From Bradyrhizobium canariense (GTDB lineage Bacteria > Pseudomonadota > Alphaproteobacteria > Rhizobiales > Xanthobacteraceae): a DNA stretch of 64,000 nucleotides. The notes beneath the pieces were generated by a model that was not told the DNA's origin, searched no databases, and saw only the letters and a program-made list of their open reading frames with translations. This document shows positions 18,181-26,722 of this stretch, piece by piece (positions within the stretch are counted from its first letter, which is position 1; every line of letters starts with the position of its first letter). The translations under genes were made by a program, and so were the position numbers. The DNA lies in assembly GCF_018130465.1 (NCBI RefSeq), contig NZ_JAFCKJ010000001.1, positions 1 through 64,000 on the forward strand, given 5' to 3'.

Positions 18181-18294
18181 CGTCATTGCGAGCGAAGCTC
18201 TCTCCGCCGTCATTGCGAGGAGCCCTTGCGACGAAGCAATCCAGGCTCGTTCCGCGGAAAGACTCTGGATTGCTTCGCTTCGCTCGCAATGACG
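18181..18294. repeat. Palindromic intergenic repeat
   Basis: CGTCATTGCGAG occurs twice (18181 and 18209). The second copy with its following bases pairs with 18265-18294, which ends CTCGCAATGACG; the inner arms GAAGCAATCCAG and CTGGATTGCTTC are perfect complements. The type is widespread in Bradyrhizobium and may end transcription of the amidase/DUF2848 pair. Confidence 0.8.
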
Positions 18295-18351
18295 GGAGAG
18301 AGGCGGAAATCGGGTGGCAGAGAGCGGGGCGGTCTTGCGAAAGTCAGAGCC

Positions 18352-19095
18352 ATGACAGCAACAGCACGGAAATCAGCCCCACCCGCCCTCAACCTCGCCG
18401 CCCACGTCGAATCCCTCGACTGGCCCCAAATCACCGCCGAACTCGACACCCAGGGCTGCGCCGTCCTGAAGGGCCTGCTCACGCCGGATCAATGCCGCGC
18501 CGTCGCCGCGCTCTATCCCGACGACGCGCACTTCCGCAGCCGCATCGTCATGGGCCGCCACGGCTTTGGCCGCGGCGAGTATAAATATTTCTCCTATCCG
18601 CTGCCCGATCTGATCGCACAGTTGCGCCCGGCGCTCTACGCGCATCTCCAGGCCGTCGCCAATCGCTGGAACGAGGCGATGGGGATCGACATCCGCTACC
18701 CCGCCGAACAGGCGGCGTTCCTGAAGCGCTGCCACGAGGCTGGGCAGGCGCGGCCGACGCCGCTGTTGCTGCAATACGAGGCGGGCGACTTCAATTGCCT
18801 GCATCAGGATCTCTATGGCGAGCACGTATTCCCGCTGCAGGTCGCGATCCTCCTGTCCGAGCCCGGTCGCGATTTCAGCGGCGGCGAGTTCGTGCTGACG
18901 GAGCAGCGCCCGCGCATGCAGTCCCGCGCCGAGGTGGTGCCGCTCGCGCAGGGCGATGCGGTCGCCTTCGCTGTGCATCACCGCCCGGTGCAGGGGACGC
19001 GCGGCACTTACCGCGTTAATCTGCGCCATGGTGTCAGCCGGATCAGGTCCGGCCAGCGCCACACGCTGGGTGTGATCTTTCATGATGCCAAATGA
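18352..19095 (+). CDS. 2-oxoglutarate/Fe(II) dioxygenase (prolyl-hydroxylase-like)
   Basis: The protein has 247 residues. The Fe(II) site is H151 and D153 in CLHQDLYGEHVF, with a distal His at 209/210 before RPVQGTRG; an Arg in TYRVNLRHGVSR should bind 2-oxoglutarate. The overall pattern fits bacterial prolyl-hydroxylase-like enzymes with unknown substrates. The ATG at 18352 was chosen because upstream codons run into a palindromic repeat. The AlkB gene starts 9 bp after its stop, so the two dioxygenases are probably co-expressed. Confidence 0.85.
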   Translation: MTATARKSAPPALNLAAHVESLDWPQITAELDTQGCAVLKGLLTPDQCRAVAALYPDDAHFRSRIVMGRHGFGRGEYKYFSYPLPDLIAQLRPALYAHLQAVANRWNEAMGIDIRYPAEQAAFLKRCHEAGQARPTPLLLQYEAGDFNCLHQDLYGEHVFPLQVAILLSEPGRDFSGGEFVLTEQRPRMQSRAEVVPLAQGDAVAFAVHHRPVQGTRGTYRVNLRHGVSRIRSGQRHTLGVIFHDAK

Positions 19096-19104
19096 GCGCT
19101 GCGA

Positions 19105-19758
19105 TTGACGGCTGATCTGTTCGACAATGTCGCCGAAGCCCAGCCGTCGCGCGAGGAGATCGCCGACGGCGCCGTGCTGCTGCGCGGCTTCGTCAAGCCG
19201 ATCGAGAGCGAGCTGATCGAAGCGGTGCGCGCCATCGTGGCGGAGTCGCCGTTCCGCCGCATGACCACGCCCGGCGGTCATTTGATGTCGGTGGCCATGA
19301 CCAATTGCGGCGAGCGTGGCTGGATCACCGATCACACTGGCTATCGCTATGATCCCATCGATCCGCGGACCGGCGCGCCGTGGCCCGCAATGCCGCCCGT
19401 GCTCCGCGATCTCGCCCGCCGCGCAGCGGAGCAGGGCGGCTTTACAGGTTTCGCGCCCGATGCATGCCTCGTCAATCGCTACGAGCCCGGCACGCGGCTG
19501 TCGCTGCATCAGGACAAGGACGAGCTGGATTATTCGGCGCCGATCGTCTCGGTCTCGCTCGGCCTGCCCGCGACCTTCCTGTTCGGCGGCATGGCGCGCA
19601 GCGACAAGCCGCGGCGCTTCCGGCTGGTTCATGGCGACGTCGTGGTCTGGGGCGGCACTAGCAGGCTGGCCTATCACGGTGTGGCGCCGCTCGCCGACGG
19701 CGAGCATGCGCTGCTGGGCCGGAAACGGATCAATTTGACGTTCCGAAAGGTCCGCTGA
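19105..19758 (+). CDS. alkB: AlkB-type DNA/RNA demethylase
   Basis: The protein has 217 residues. It oxidatively removes methyl groups such as 1-methyladenine and 3-methylcytosine from nucleic acid using Fe(II) and 2-oxoglutarate. The metal triad is H135, D137 (LSLHQDKDE) and H191 (LAYHGVAPL). The 2-oxoglutarate signature RxxxxxR is R208 to R214 in RKRINLTFRK. TTG at 19105 is the best start: it gives MTADLF, which aligns with the known AlkB N-terminus, and no in-frame ATG lies upstream. It is coupled to another dioxygenase gene. Confidence 0.92.
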   Translation: MTADLFDNVAEAQPSREEIADGAVLLRGFVKPIESELIEAVRAIVAESPFRRMTTPGGHLMSVAMTNCGERGWITDHTGYRYDPIDPRTGAPWPAMPPVLRDLARRAAEQGGFTGFAPDACLVNRYEPGTRLSLHQDKDELDYSAPIVSVSLGLPATFLFGGMARSDKPRRFRLVHGDVVVWGGTSRLAYHGVAPLADGEHALLGRKRINLTFRKVR

Positions 19759-19812
19759 CGCGTTTCCTCACAGCCCTCGCTCGTCTAAGCTCTCGGCGGG
19801 GGAAACGGCGAC

Positions 19813-21054
19813 ATGACGACAACACAGCTCTCGGCCGGCACCGGGTCGGCCAACCGCACCGGCGTTTATCTCGCGGTGCTCCAGCTGGTGTTCACGCTGG
19901 GCTGGACGACCTACGTCGTCTATCTGCCGAAGCTCGCCGCCGAGGTTGGCATCGCGCCGTCAGCCGTCATCTTCATCCTGATGCTGGATCAGGCGATCTT
20001 CACCGTTGCCGACACCGCGATGGGGATAGCAGCCGACAAGGTCGCGCCCTATGTCGGCAGGCTTGGCCTGTTCGTCGGGCTCGTGGCCGCGGTCTCCTGC
20101 GGCGCGTTCGTCGCGCTGCCCTTCGTCGCAGGAGCCGGTGCTGCCGCGCAAGGCTGGTTCATCGCGCTGATCGTGGTGTGGTCGATCACGTCCTCCGCAT
20201 TGCGCGCGCCGCCGCTGACCCTACTGGGAAAATACCGCGCCAGGCCGCAGGTGCCGTTTCTTGCGGCGCTCGCGATGCTCGGCTATGGCGTCGCCGGCGC
20301 GGTCTCGCCCTATCTCGGTGTGGTGATGCGCGAGCACGATGCCCGGCTGCCGTTCGTGATCTCCAGCGTCGTGCTTCTGCTCACGGCGCTGGGGCTGTCG
20401 CGGATCGAGCACGATGTCGCGCGCGACACGTCGCCGCCCACGCCCGACGAGGCGGCAAAGCCGCTCGGCATGACGTCCATTATTTTCATCGTCGCGATGG
20501 TCGCGCTGGCGCTCGGCTATCAGCTGCACTTTGCCATGAACAGCGCGCCGTTCTATTTGCGCTTTGCCAAGCCCGACGAGCTGCCATGGCTGATGCCGGT
20601 GTTCTGGATCGGCTTCAACATCGCGATGTTTCCGGCGAGCCTCGTCGTCAAGCATCGCGGCGGCCTGATTGTGATGGGCGCGGCCGGATTGCTTGGAGCG
20701 GTCGCGATCGCTGTGGCCGAATTCGCCGGCAGCCTCAACACGCTGATCGCCGCGCAGTTTCTCGCCGGAGCCGCGTGGGGTTGCATGCTGATGAGCGCGA
20801 TCTCGGCTGCGCTCGCCATAGGCTCGACCGGTGCGGAAGGAAAGGTCACCGGCCTCGTCTTCTCTGCGCTGGCGCTTGGCACCTTCGCGCGAATGGCGGC
20901 GGTCGCCGGCGGCCTGCAGAAGATGCCGGACTACGCGCCGCTGCTGCACTGGGCACCGGTCGCCTGCTGGTCGGTCGCAGGCGCCGGCTTGCTTGTGATC
21001 GCGGCCGCGCGGCTACAGGGCCGTGTCCGCCTCACGGCTTCGGCGGGTGAATGA
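19813..21054 (+). CDS. MFS transporter
   Basis: The protein has 413 residues, about 12 hydrophobic helices and the major-facilitator pattern, with a cytoplasmic loop in the middle (HDVARDTSPPTPDEAAKPLG). It is an inner-membrane transporter whose substrate cannot be inferred. It lies 54 bp after alkB on the same strand and may or may not be co-transcribed. Its last 23 bp overlap the end of the convergent ThDP-enzyme gene. Confidence 0.85.
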   Translation: MTTTQLSAGTGSANRTGVYLAVLQLVFTLGWTTYVVYLPKLAAEVGIAPSAVIFILMLDQAIFTVADTAMGIAADKVAPYVGRLGLFVGLVAAVSCGAFVALPFVAGAGAAAQGWFIALIVVWSITSSALRAPPLTLLGKYRARPQVPFLAALAMLGYGVAGAVSPYLGVVMREHDARLPFVISSVVLLLTALGLSRIEHDVARDTSPPTPDEAAKPLGMTSIIFIVAMVALALGYQLHFAMNSAPFYLRFAKPDELPWLMPVFWIGFNIAMFPASLVVKHRGGLIVMGAAGLLGAVAIAVAEFAGSLNTLIAAQFLAGAAWGCMLMSAISAALAIGSTGAEGKVTGLVFSALALGTFARMAAVAGGLQKMPDYAPLLHWAPVACWSVAGAGLLVIAAARLQGRVRLTASAGE

Positions 21055-22660
21055 ACGCCCAGGGGCTGACTTCCGAGTCCCGCGTCACTTCCACCGAGAT
21101 CAGATACGGCCCGCCATGGGCCAGCGCCTTCTCCATCGCCGCCTTGAACTGGTCCGGCGCGGTGACGCGCGCGGATGCGACACCAAAGGACTCCGCGAGC
21201 TTGACGAAATCCGGGTTGACCAGATCGGACGCCACCACGCGGCCGTCGAAGCGCTCGCGCTGGTCGCGGCGGACATTGCCGTAGGCGTTGTTGTTGAACA
21301 CCAGCGTCACCACGCCGATGTTGAACTGCACGGCGGTGGAGAGTTCCTGCACGCCGAACATGAAGCCGCCGTCGCCGGTGATCGCCACCACCGGCTTGTC
21401 GGGATTGGCGACCTTGGCCCCGAGCGCGGTCGGGAAGCCCGAGCCGAGCGTACCCTGATAGCCGGAGGTAATGAAGGTGCGGGGCTCGTAGATCGGAAAG
21501 CCGTACCAGGATGCGAAACCGAACTGGGACAATTCATCTGTCACGATCGCGTTCGCCGGCAGCACCTCGCGCAGGATGTTGAGATACGCCATCTGCGGCT
21601 GGATGCGCTGGATCTCGGCTTGCGCCGATCCGGTGGCCTCGCGGATGTCTCCCCGCCGGCCACTCGTCCTGGCATAGCCGGCCTTCTTCACGGCCGCGAC
21701 GAGATCGGCCGTGCCGGCCTTGGCGTCAGCGACGATAGCGACATCGGAGGCGAGCCGGCGCATCTCGGCCGGATCGATATCGATACGAATGGATTTCAGC
21801 CCCTTCGGCTGATACGGCCAGCGGAAGCCCGATGCCGGCAGTTCGGCGCGCGTGCCGATTGCGATCATCAGATCGGTCGTCGGCCACAGCTTGTAGGCCG
21901 CCGCCATCGTCAGCCCGAGCTCATGCGCGTTGGAGACGATGCCGCGGCCACTGCGGAAGGCGACGACGGGCGCGTCGATCATTTCGGCGAGCTCGAGAAT
22001 CTCCTCGCGCGCTTCGATCGCGCCGCTGCCGACGAAGATCATCGGCGCCTTGCTGTTCCTGGTCAGCGCGGCCGCCTGCTTGATCATATCGGGGTCGGGC
22101 TGCGGCGCCGGCAAAGGCTCCAGCACTTTTGCGGCGGCCGTATCCGCGCGCTGGGTGAAGACGTCCCAGGGCATCTCGACCGAGGCGGGGCCACGCCGTC
22201 CGGACGTCATCTCCTGGAAGGCGCGCGCGACGGTGGTCGGCGCGTTGCCGGGATATTCGATGCGATCTGCCCATTTCACATAGGTGCGCAGCGTCGCGAG
22301 CTGGTCCGGCATCTCGTGCAGATGGCCGCGGCCCTTGCCCAGAAATTGCGTCGGCACCTGGCCGGTGACGCATAGCACCGGCTCGTTGCAGCCGAAGGCG
22401 GTGAGCAGCGCGGCGCTGGCGTTGAGCACGCCGGGACCGGGCACCACGCTGAACACGCCGGGCTTGCCGCTGGAGCGCGCATAGCCGAACGCCATGTAGC
22501 CGCAGGCCTGCTCGTGCCGCGCGCCGATCACCTTGAGCTGGGCCTGGTGGAAGGCGTCGAACAGGCCGTAGACCTGCGCGCCGGGCAGGCCGAATACGGT
22601 GTCGACGCCATGGGCGACAAGGCCGCTTACGATCGCTTCGCCGCCGGTGAGGGTGGTCAT
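21032..22660 (-). CDS. Thiamine-diphosphate-dependent decarboxylase/carboligase
   Basis: The protein has 542 residues with the three ThDP-enzyme domains. The N-terminal Glu-containing motif is GARHEQACGYMAFGYARSSG; the cofactor motif is GDGGFMFG through FNNNAYGN. It resembles acetolactate synthase large subunits, but no small-subunit gene is near and the FAD-binding middle is not obvious, so a 2-keto-acid decarboxylase or carboligase is as likely. It is the last gene of the homoprotocatechuate operon, 25 bp after hpaG. It could act on an aromatic 2-oxo acid feeding the pathway or on a pathway product. Confidence 0.85.
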   Translation of the reverse strand: MTTLTGGEAIVSGLVAHGVDTVFGLPGAQVYGLFDAFHQAQLKVIGARHEQACGYMAFGYARSSGKPGVFSVVPGPGVLNASAALLTAFGCNEPVLCVTGQVPTQFLGKGRGHLHEMPDQLATLRTYVKWADRIEYPGNAPTTVARAFQEMTSGRRGPASVEMPWDVFTQRADTAAAKVLEPLPAPQPDPDMIKQAAALTRNSKAPMIFVGSGAIEAREEILELAEMIDAPVVAFRSGRGIVSNAHELGLTMAAAYKLWPTTDLMIAIGTRAELPASGFRWPYQPKGLKSIRIDIDPAEMRRLASDVAIVADAKAGTADLVAAVKKAGYARTSGRRGDIREATGSAQAEIQRIQPQMAYLNILREVLPANAIVTDELSQFGFASWYGFPIYEPRTFITSGYQGTLGSGFPTALGAKVANPDKPVVAITGDGGFMFGVQELSTAVQFNIGVVTLVFNNNAYGNVRRDQRERFDGRVVASDLVNPDFVKLAESFGVASARVTAPDQFKAAMEKALAHGGPYLISVEVTRDSEVSPWAFIHPPKP

Positions 22661-22685
22661 GGCACTATTCCATTTCAATCGTTGT

Positions 22686-23555
22686 TCAGGCTTCGTCGAC
22701 GACGCCGTTGCGCAAGCTTCCGATGCCCTCGGCTTCGATCTCGACGACATCGCCGGGCTTCAGATAACGCGGCGGGTCGAACCGCGCACCGGCACCGGTC
22801 GGCGTGCCCGTCACAATGATGTCACCGGGGACCAGCGTTGCGAAGGTCGAGATATAGCTGATGAGATAGCGGAACGGGAACATCAATCGGCTTGTGCGGT
22901 CGTCCTGCCGCAGCTCGCCGTTGACATGCGTGGTGAGGCGGATGTCGGCGATCTGCGACTCCTGTGCGTAGGGCACCAGCCACGGGCCGAGGCTGCCGCT
23001 GGAATCGAAGTTCTTGCCCTGCGTGACGTTGAACTTGGCATGGCGCAGCCAGTCGCGCACCGAGCCTTCGTTGCAGAGCGTCAGCGCGGCGATGTGATCG
23101 AGCGCGGTGCTTTCGGCAATGTGCCGGCCGGCCTTGCCAATCACCAGCACGATCTCGCCCTCATAGTCGAGCTGCGCGGAGGCGCGCGGGCGCACCAGCG
23201 GCGTGTCGTGGCCGACGAAGGAGCGCGGCGAGCGCATGAACATGCTCGGATATTTCGGCGCGTCCTGGCCGTCCTTGTACTCGGCATTGCGGTCGGGATA
23301 GTTGACGCCGATGCAGATGATCTTTTCCGGCGCGGGCACCGGCGGCAGCCAGATGATGTCACCGAGTGCGTGATCGGGCGTGCGGCCGGCGGCCTCTTCG
23401 GCGAGACTCGCGAGCTTTCCTGCCGCGATCACCTCGCGCAGCGTCGGATAGTCCTTGGCGTGGCGCGCGGAGAGATCGACAAGGCCGCCGTCGACGACGG
23501 CGCCGTACTTCGTTGCACCCCTGACGGAATAGGTGGCGAGGCGAGGGAGGCTCAT
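22686..23555 (-). CDS. hpaG: Fumarylacetoacetate hydrolase-family decarboxylase/isomerase
   Basis: The protein has 289 residues. The FAH-type C-terminal domain has its metal ligands in DYEGEIVLVIG, plus ICIGVNYPDRNAEY and GDIIVTGTPTGAG. In the homoprotocatechuate route HpaG decarboxylates 5-oxopent-3-ene-1,2,5-tricarboxylate and isomerises the product; the position between hpaD and the end of the operon supports this role. The fused duplicated form of E. coli is not present. A large hairpin lies directly upstream. Confidence 0.82.
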   Translation of the reverse strand: MSLPRLATYSVRGATKYGAVVDGGLVDLSARHAKDYPTLREVIAAGKLASLAEEAAGRTPDHALGDIIWLPPVPAPEKIICIGVNYPDRNAEYKDGQDAPKYPSMFMRSPRSFVGHDTPLVRPRASAQLDYEGEIVLVIGKAGRHIAESTALDHIAALTLCNEGSVRDWLRHAKFNVTQGKNFDSSGSLGPWLVPYAQESQIADIRLTTHVNGELRQDDRTSRLMFPFRYLISYISTFATLVPGDIIVTGTPTGAGARFDPPRYLKPGDVVEIEAEGIGSLRNGVVDEA

Positions 23556-23568
23556 GACAGTATTCCTT

Positions 23569-23685
23569 GTCGTCCCGGCGAAGGCCGGGACCCATACCCC
23601 CGAATGTTGCTTGGGGCAGGTGGGTCGACGATCTCTTCAACAACCAAGGCCTGTGGTTATGGGTCCCGGCCTTCGCCGGGACGAC
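23569..23685. repeat. Perfect 28-bp inverted repeat within the hpa operon
   Basis: The arms 23569-23596 and 23658-23685 are exact 28-bp complements (GTCGTCCCGGCGAAGGCCGG and onward) around 61 bp. It lies in the 156-bp gap between hpaD and hpaG and belongs to a repeat type widely dispersed in Bradyrhizobium. Confidence 0.9.
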
Positions 23686-23711
23686 AGCTTGAGAGTTTCC
23701 GACCACAAGCA

Positions 23712-24695
23712 TCAATCCGCCACCAGCACGTCGGCCACGAACTTCGGCTCACGCACGGCTTGCCCTGAGAACGGCGAGCCCTGCTCGAACCAGGAGCGCG
23801 GGGCAGGCGCGCCCCACAATGTCTGGCGGCGCGGATCGCGCAGCGACCAGCGCAACGGCTCGTGGTCGTGATCGCCGGTGAAATAGTCGCTGGTATAGAG
23901 TTCGAGCCGGTGTCCATCGGGATCGCGGACGTAGAGGAAGAACGCATTCGAGATGCCGTGGCGGCCCGGACCACGCTCGATGTTCTTCACGAAGCCCTGC
24001 GAGGCCATGACGTCGCAGAGGTGGATGATGTTCATCGCCGTCGGCGTCCAGTAGGCGAAGTGGTGCAGCCGCGGGCCCTTGCCGTTGGTAATCGCAAAAT
24101 CGTGGACATTGCCCTTGCGATGCATCCAGGCAGCAGCGATGCGCCCGTTCGGCCCGTCCTCCTCGGCGTATTCGGTGAGACGGAAGCCGAGGCGGGCATA
24201 GAACTCAACGGTGTCCTGCACCTCGGCGGCGAAGACGTTGAAATGGTCGAGCCGCTGCGGGTGGCAGCCCCTGTAGAGGTCGTAGCGGCGCAGCAGATGT
24301 GGCCGCCGGTCCATCGACGCATACAGCTCGATCTGGAAGCCGAAGGGGTCGGTGAACTGCAGCGTGCGGCCCTGGAACGGCTGGTCGACGAAGGCGTAGC
24401 CAAGGCCGTTCTCGGATAGGAACGCGGCAGCCTTGTCGAGATCCTTCTCGTTGCCGACCTTGAAGCCGAGACGGTTGCAGGCGGGACCGGCGGCTTTCCG
24501 CAGCACCAGCGAGTGATGCTGATGCTCTTCAGAAGCGCGCAAGTAAACGACTTCGTCGTCGGCGTCCTCGACATGCAGGCCGACGGTACCCTCGTAGAAC
24601 GCGCGGCTGAGCTTCAGGTCGGTCACGTCGAGCACGACGTGACTCGAGCGGATGATGTTGAACGGCGGCTCGAAGACGTGTTGCGGTACGGGCAT
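23712..24695 (-). CDS. hpaD: 3,4-dihydroxyphenylacetate 2,3-dioxygenase (type I extradiol)
   Basis: The protein has 327 residues and two vicinal-oxygen-chelate modules. It opens the ring of homoprotocatechuate next to the hydroxyls, giving 5-carboxymethyl-2-hydroxymuconate semialdehyde. The metal ligands fit H151 (QRLDHFNV), H211 or H212 (GPRLHHFAY) and E265 (DPDGHRLELYTSDY), close to the numbering of known enzymes of this type. This is the VOC form, not the LigB form found in E. coli HpaD. It lies between hpaE and hpaG in the operon. Confidence 0.88.
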   Translation of the reverse strand: MPVPQHVFEPPFNIIRSSHVVLDVTDLKLSRAFYEGTVGLHVEDADDEVVYLRASEEHQHHSLVLRKAAGPACNRLGFKVGNEKDLDKAAAFLSENGLGYAFVDQPFQGRTLQFTDPFGFQIELYASMDRRPHLLRRYDLYRGCHPQRLDHFNVFAAEVQDTVEFYARLGFRLTEYAEEDGPNGRIAAAWMHRKGNVHDFAITNGKGPRLHHFAYWTPTAMNIIHLCDVMASQGFVKNIERGPGRHGISNAFFLYVRDPDGHRLELYTSDYFTGDHDHEPLRWSLRDPRRQTLWGAPAPRSWFEQGSPFSGQAVREPKFVADVLVAD

Positions 24696-24761
24696 TGCGT
24701 TTCCCCTCTCTAGACCCCGTCATTCCCCGTTGGCGCTCCGCGCACCGAGGAACCGCGAGCG

Positions 24762-26300
24762 TTAGATCCCCAGTTTTTGAATCTTGTGCGTGCCCCGCGC
24801 CAGCGAGACGTGCTTGGTTTCCATGTAGAAGTCGAACGAGTAATCGCCGCCGTCGCGGCCGATGCCTGATGCCTTCATGCCGCCGAACGGCGTCGGCAGA
24901 TGGCGGACGTTTTCCGAGTTCAGCCAGATCATGCCGGCTTCGAGTGCATCAGCAACGCGCAAAGCGCGGCCGACGTCGTTGGTCCAGACATAGCCGGTCA
25001 GGCCGTAGCGGATGTCGTTGGCGATCTCGATCGCCTCCGCCTCGTCGCGGAAGGGCAGCACGGTGAGGAAGGGGCCGAACACCTCTTCCTGTGCCACGCG
25101 CATCTTGCCGTTTGCGCCGGTCACCAGGGTCGGCTCGACATAATGTCCGCCGCCCGGGCCGTCATAGGTCTTGCCGCCCACGGCGATCGTCGCGCCGTCC
25201 TGGCGTGCGACGTCGAAATAGGAGCAGACCTTCGCCAGATGCCGCTCATGGATCAGCGGCCCGATCTCGGTCGCGGGATCGAGGGGATGGCCGACCTTCA
25301 GCGCCTTCACCCGCGCGGTGAGCTTCTCGACGAATTTCTCCGCAATGCTCGCCTGGATCAGCAGGCGGCTCGACGACGTGCAGCGCTCGCCGTTGAGCGA
25401 GTAGATCATGAACACGACGGCATCGAGCGCGCGGTCGAGATCGGCGTCGTCGAACACGATCACCGGGTTCTTGCCGCCGAGCTCGAAATGCACGCGCTTC
25501 AGCGTGGGCGCGCCCTGAACCATGATCGCCGAGCCCGTTGCGCTCTCGCCGACGAAGCCGATCGCCTTGATGGCGGGATGCTCGGTCAATGCCTTGCCGG
25601 CCTCTTCGCCAAAGCCGTGTACGGTGTTGAGCACGCCGTCGGGAACGCCGGCTTGCTTGACGAGCTTTGCAAGAATGGCGGCCGTGACCGGCGACCACTC
25701 CGCCGGCTTGTGCACGACGGTGCACCCGGCTGCGAGAGCAGGGGCGATCTTCCAGGTCGACAGCATGAACGGCGTATTCCACGGCGTGATCACGCCGACC
25801 GGGCCGATCGGCACACGGGTCGAGACGTTCCAGTGTTCGTCGCTCGGCGTGTTCTGGCCGTCGCGCGCCTCGCCGCATCTGTCGGCGAAGAAGCGGAAAT
25901 TTTCGGCGGCGCGGATCGCGGCCTTGGCCATGAAGCGATAGGCCTGGCCGGTGTCGATGCATTCGAGCACCGCGATGTCTTCGGCATTGTCCTCGATGGC
26001 GTCGGCGACGCGATGCAGCAGCTTCTTCCGCATCGTCGGCCCCATGTCGCGCCAGGACTTGAAGGAGAGGGCGGCAGCCGTTGCAGCGCGATCGATATCC
26101 TCGGCATTGCCGCGGGCGACGCTCGCGAGCGTCGCGCCGTCGACCGGCGACTTGGTCTCGAACGTCTCGCCTGAGATCGACGGCACGATCTTGCCGTCGA
26201 TCATGTGGCCGATACCGTCGGCGCGCAGCATCTTCAGCAGCGGTGCGATGCGGTCGCGATTGGCCTGGAACACATCGGCTTTCGGCGTGGGCTTATCCAT
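24762..26300 (-). CDS. hpaE: 5-carboxymethyl-2-hydroxymuconate-semialdehyde dehydrogenase
   Basis: The protein has 512 residues of the NAD-dependent aldehyde dehydrogenase superfamily. The catalytic Glu is in FELGGKNPVIVF and the catalytic Cys in LNGERCTSSSRL, a form typical of HpaE. It oxidises the ring-cleavage semialdehyde to the dicarboxylate. The first 8 bp overlap the end of hpaF, indicating translational coupling. The next gene, hpaD, follows after 66 bp. Confidence 0.92.
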   Translation of the reverse strand: MDKPTPKADVFQANRDRIAPLLKMLRADGIGHMIDGKIVPSISGETFETKSPVDGATLASVARGNAEDIDRAATAAALSFKSWRDMGPTMRKKLLHRVADAIEDNAEDIAVLECIDTGQAYRFMAKAAIRAAENFRFFADRCGEARDGQNTPSDEHWNVSTRVPIGPVGVITPWNTPFMLSTWKIAPALAAGCTVVHKPAEWSPVTAAILAKLVKQAGVPDGVLNTVHGFGEEAGKALTEHPAIKAIGFVGESATGSAIMVQGAPTLKRVHFELGGKNPVIVFDDADLDRALDAVVFMIYSLNGERCTSSSRLLIQASIAEKFVEKLTARVKALKVGHPLDPATEIGPLIHERHLAKVCSYFDVARQDGATIAVGGKTYDGPGGGHYVEPTLVTGANGKMRVAQEEVFGPFLTVLPFRDEAEAIEIANDIRYGLTGYVWTNDVGRALRVADALEAGMIWLNSENVRHLPTPFGGMKASGIGRDGGDYSFDFYMETKHVSLARGTHKIQKLGI

Positions 26301-26691
26301 GGGCGGCCTCCACTTTCAGGGCGTCGTGGATGTTGTTGCGCTTCCAGCTCGTGTCCTTGTCGTTGATCTGCATGTCGAACGACAGGGCAAATTTCGAGTT
26401 TGCGAAGACGGGATCGAGATGCCGGGAGAGCGCCTGGAAGACGTGTTCGCCGGCCTTCTTGCGGGTCTCGAGGTCGCGGCCTTCGCCGATGCGCAGCACC
26501 ATGTCGAGAAAGCCGTAGTCTTGCCGCGAATCGGCGATCGCATAATGCTCGCACCTGATGGCGCGCACGCGGATGCCGCCGAGCGGGAAGATGCCGGTCT
26601 CGACCGCCGCCTTGCGCACCACCTCGCACACCGCGCCGATGTCGAGGCGGTCGTCGAGATTGACCGAATATTCGATCGTGAAATGCGGCAT
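26293..26691 (-). CDS. hpaF: 5-carboxymethyl-2-hydroxymuconate isomerase
   Basis: The protein has 132 residues, the normal CHMI size, in the tautomerase superfamily. The catalytic amino-terminal proline is exposed after Met removal (MPHFTIEYS). It converts the hydroxymuconate to its keto tautomer before decarboxylation. It lies 31 bp after hpaH and overlaps hpaE by 8 bp. Confidence 0.9.
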   Translation of the reverse strand: MPHFTIEYSVNLDDRLDIGAVCEVVRKAAVETGIFPLGGIRVRAIRCEHYAIADSRQDYGFLDMVLRIGEGRDLETRKKAGEHVFQALSRHLDPVFANSKFALSFDMQINDKDTSWKRNNIHDALKVEAAHG

Positions 26692-26722
26692 CGCGGTTTC
26701 ACTCCCTGTATGTTTTTATTCG

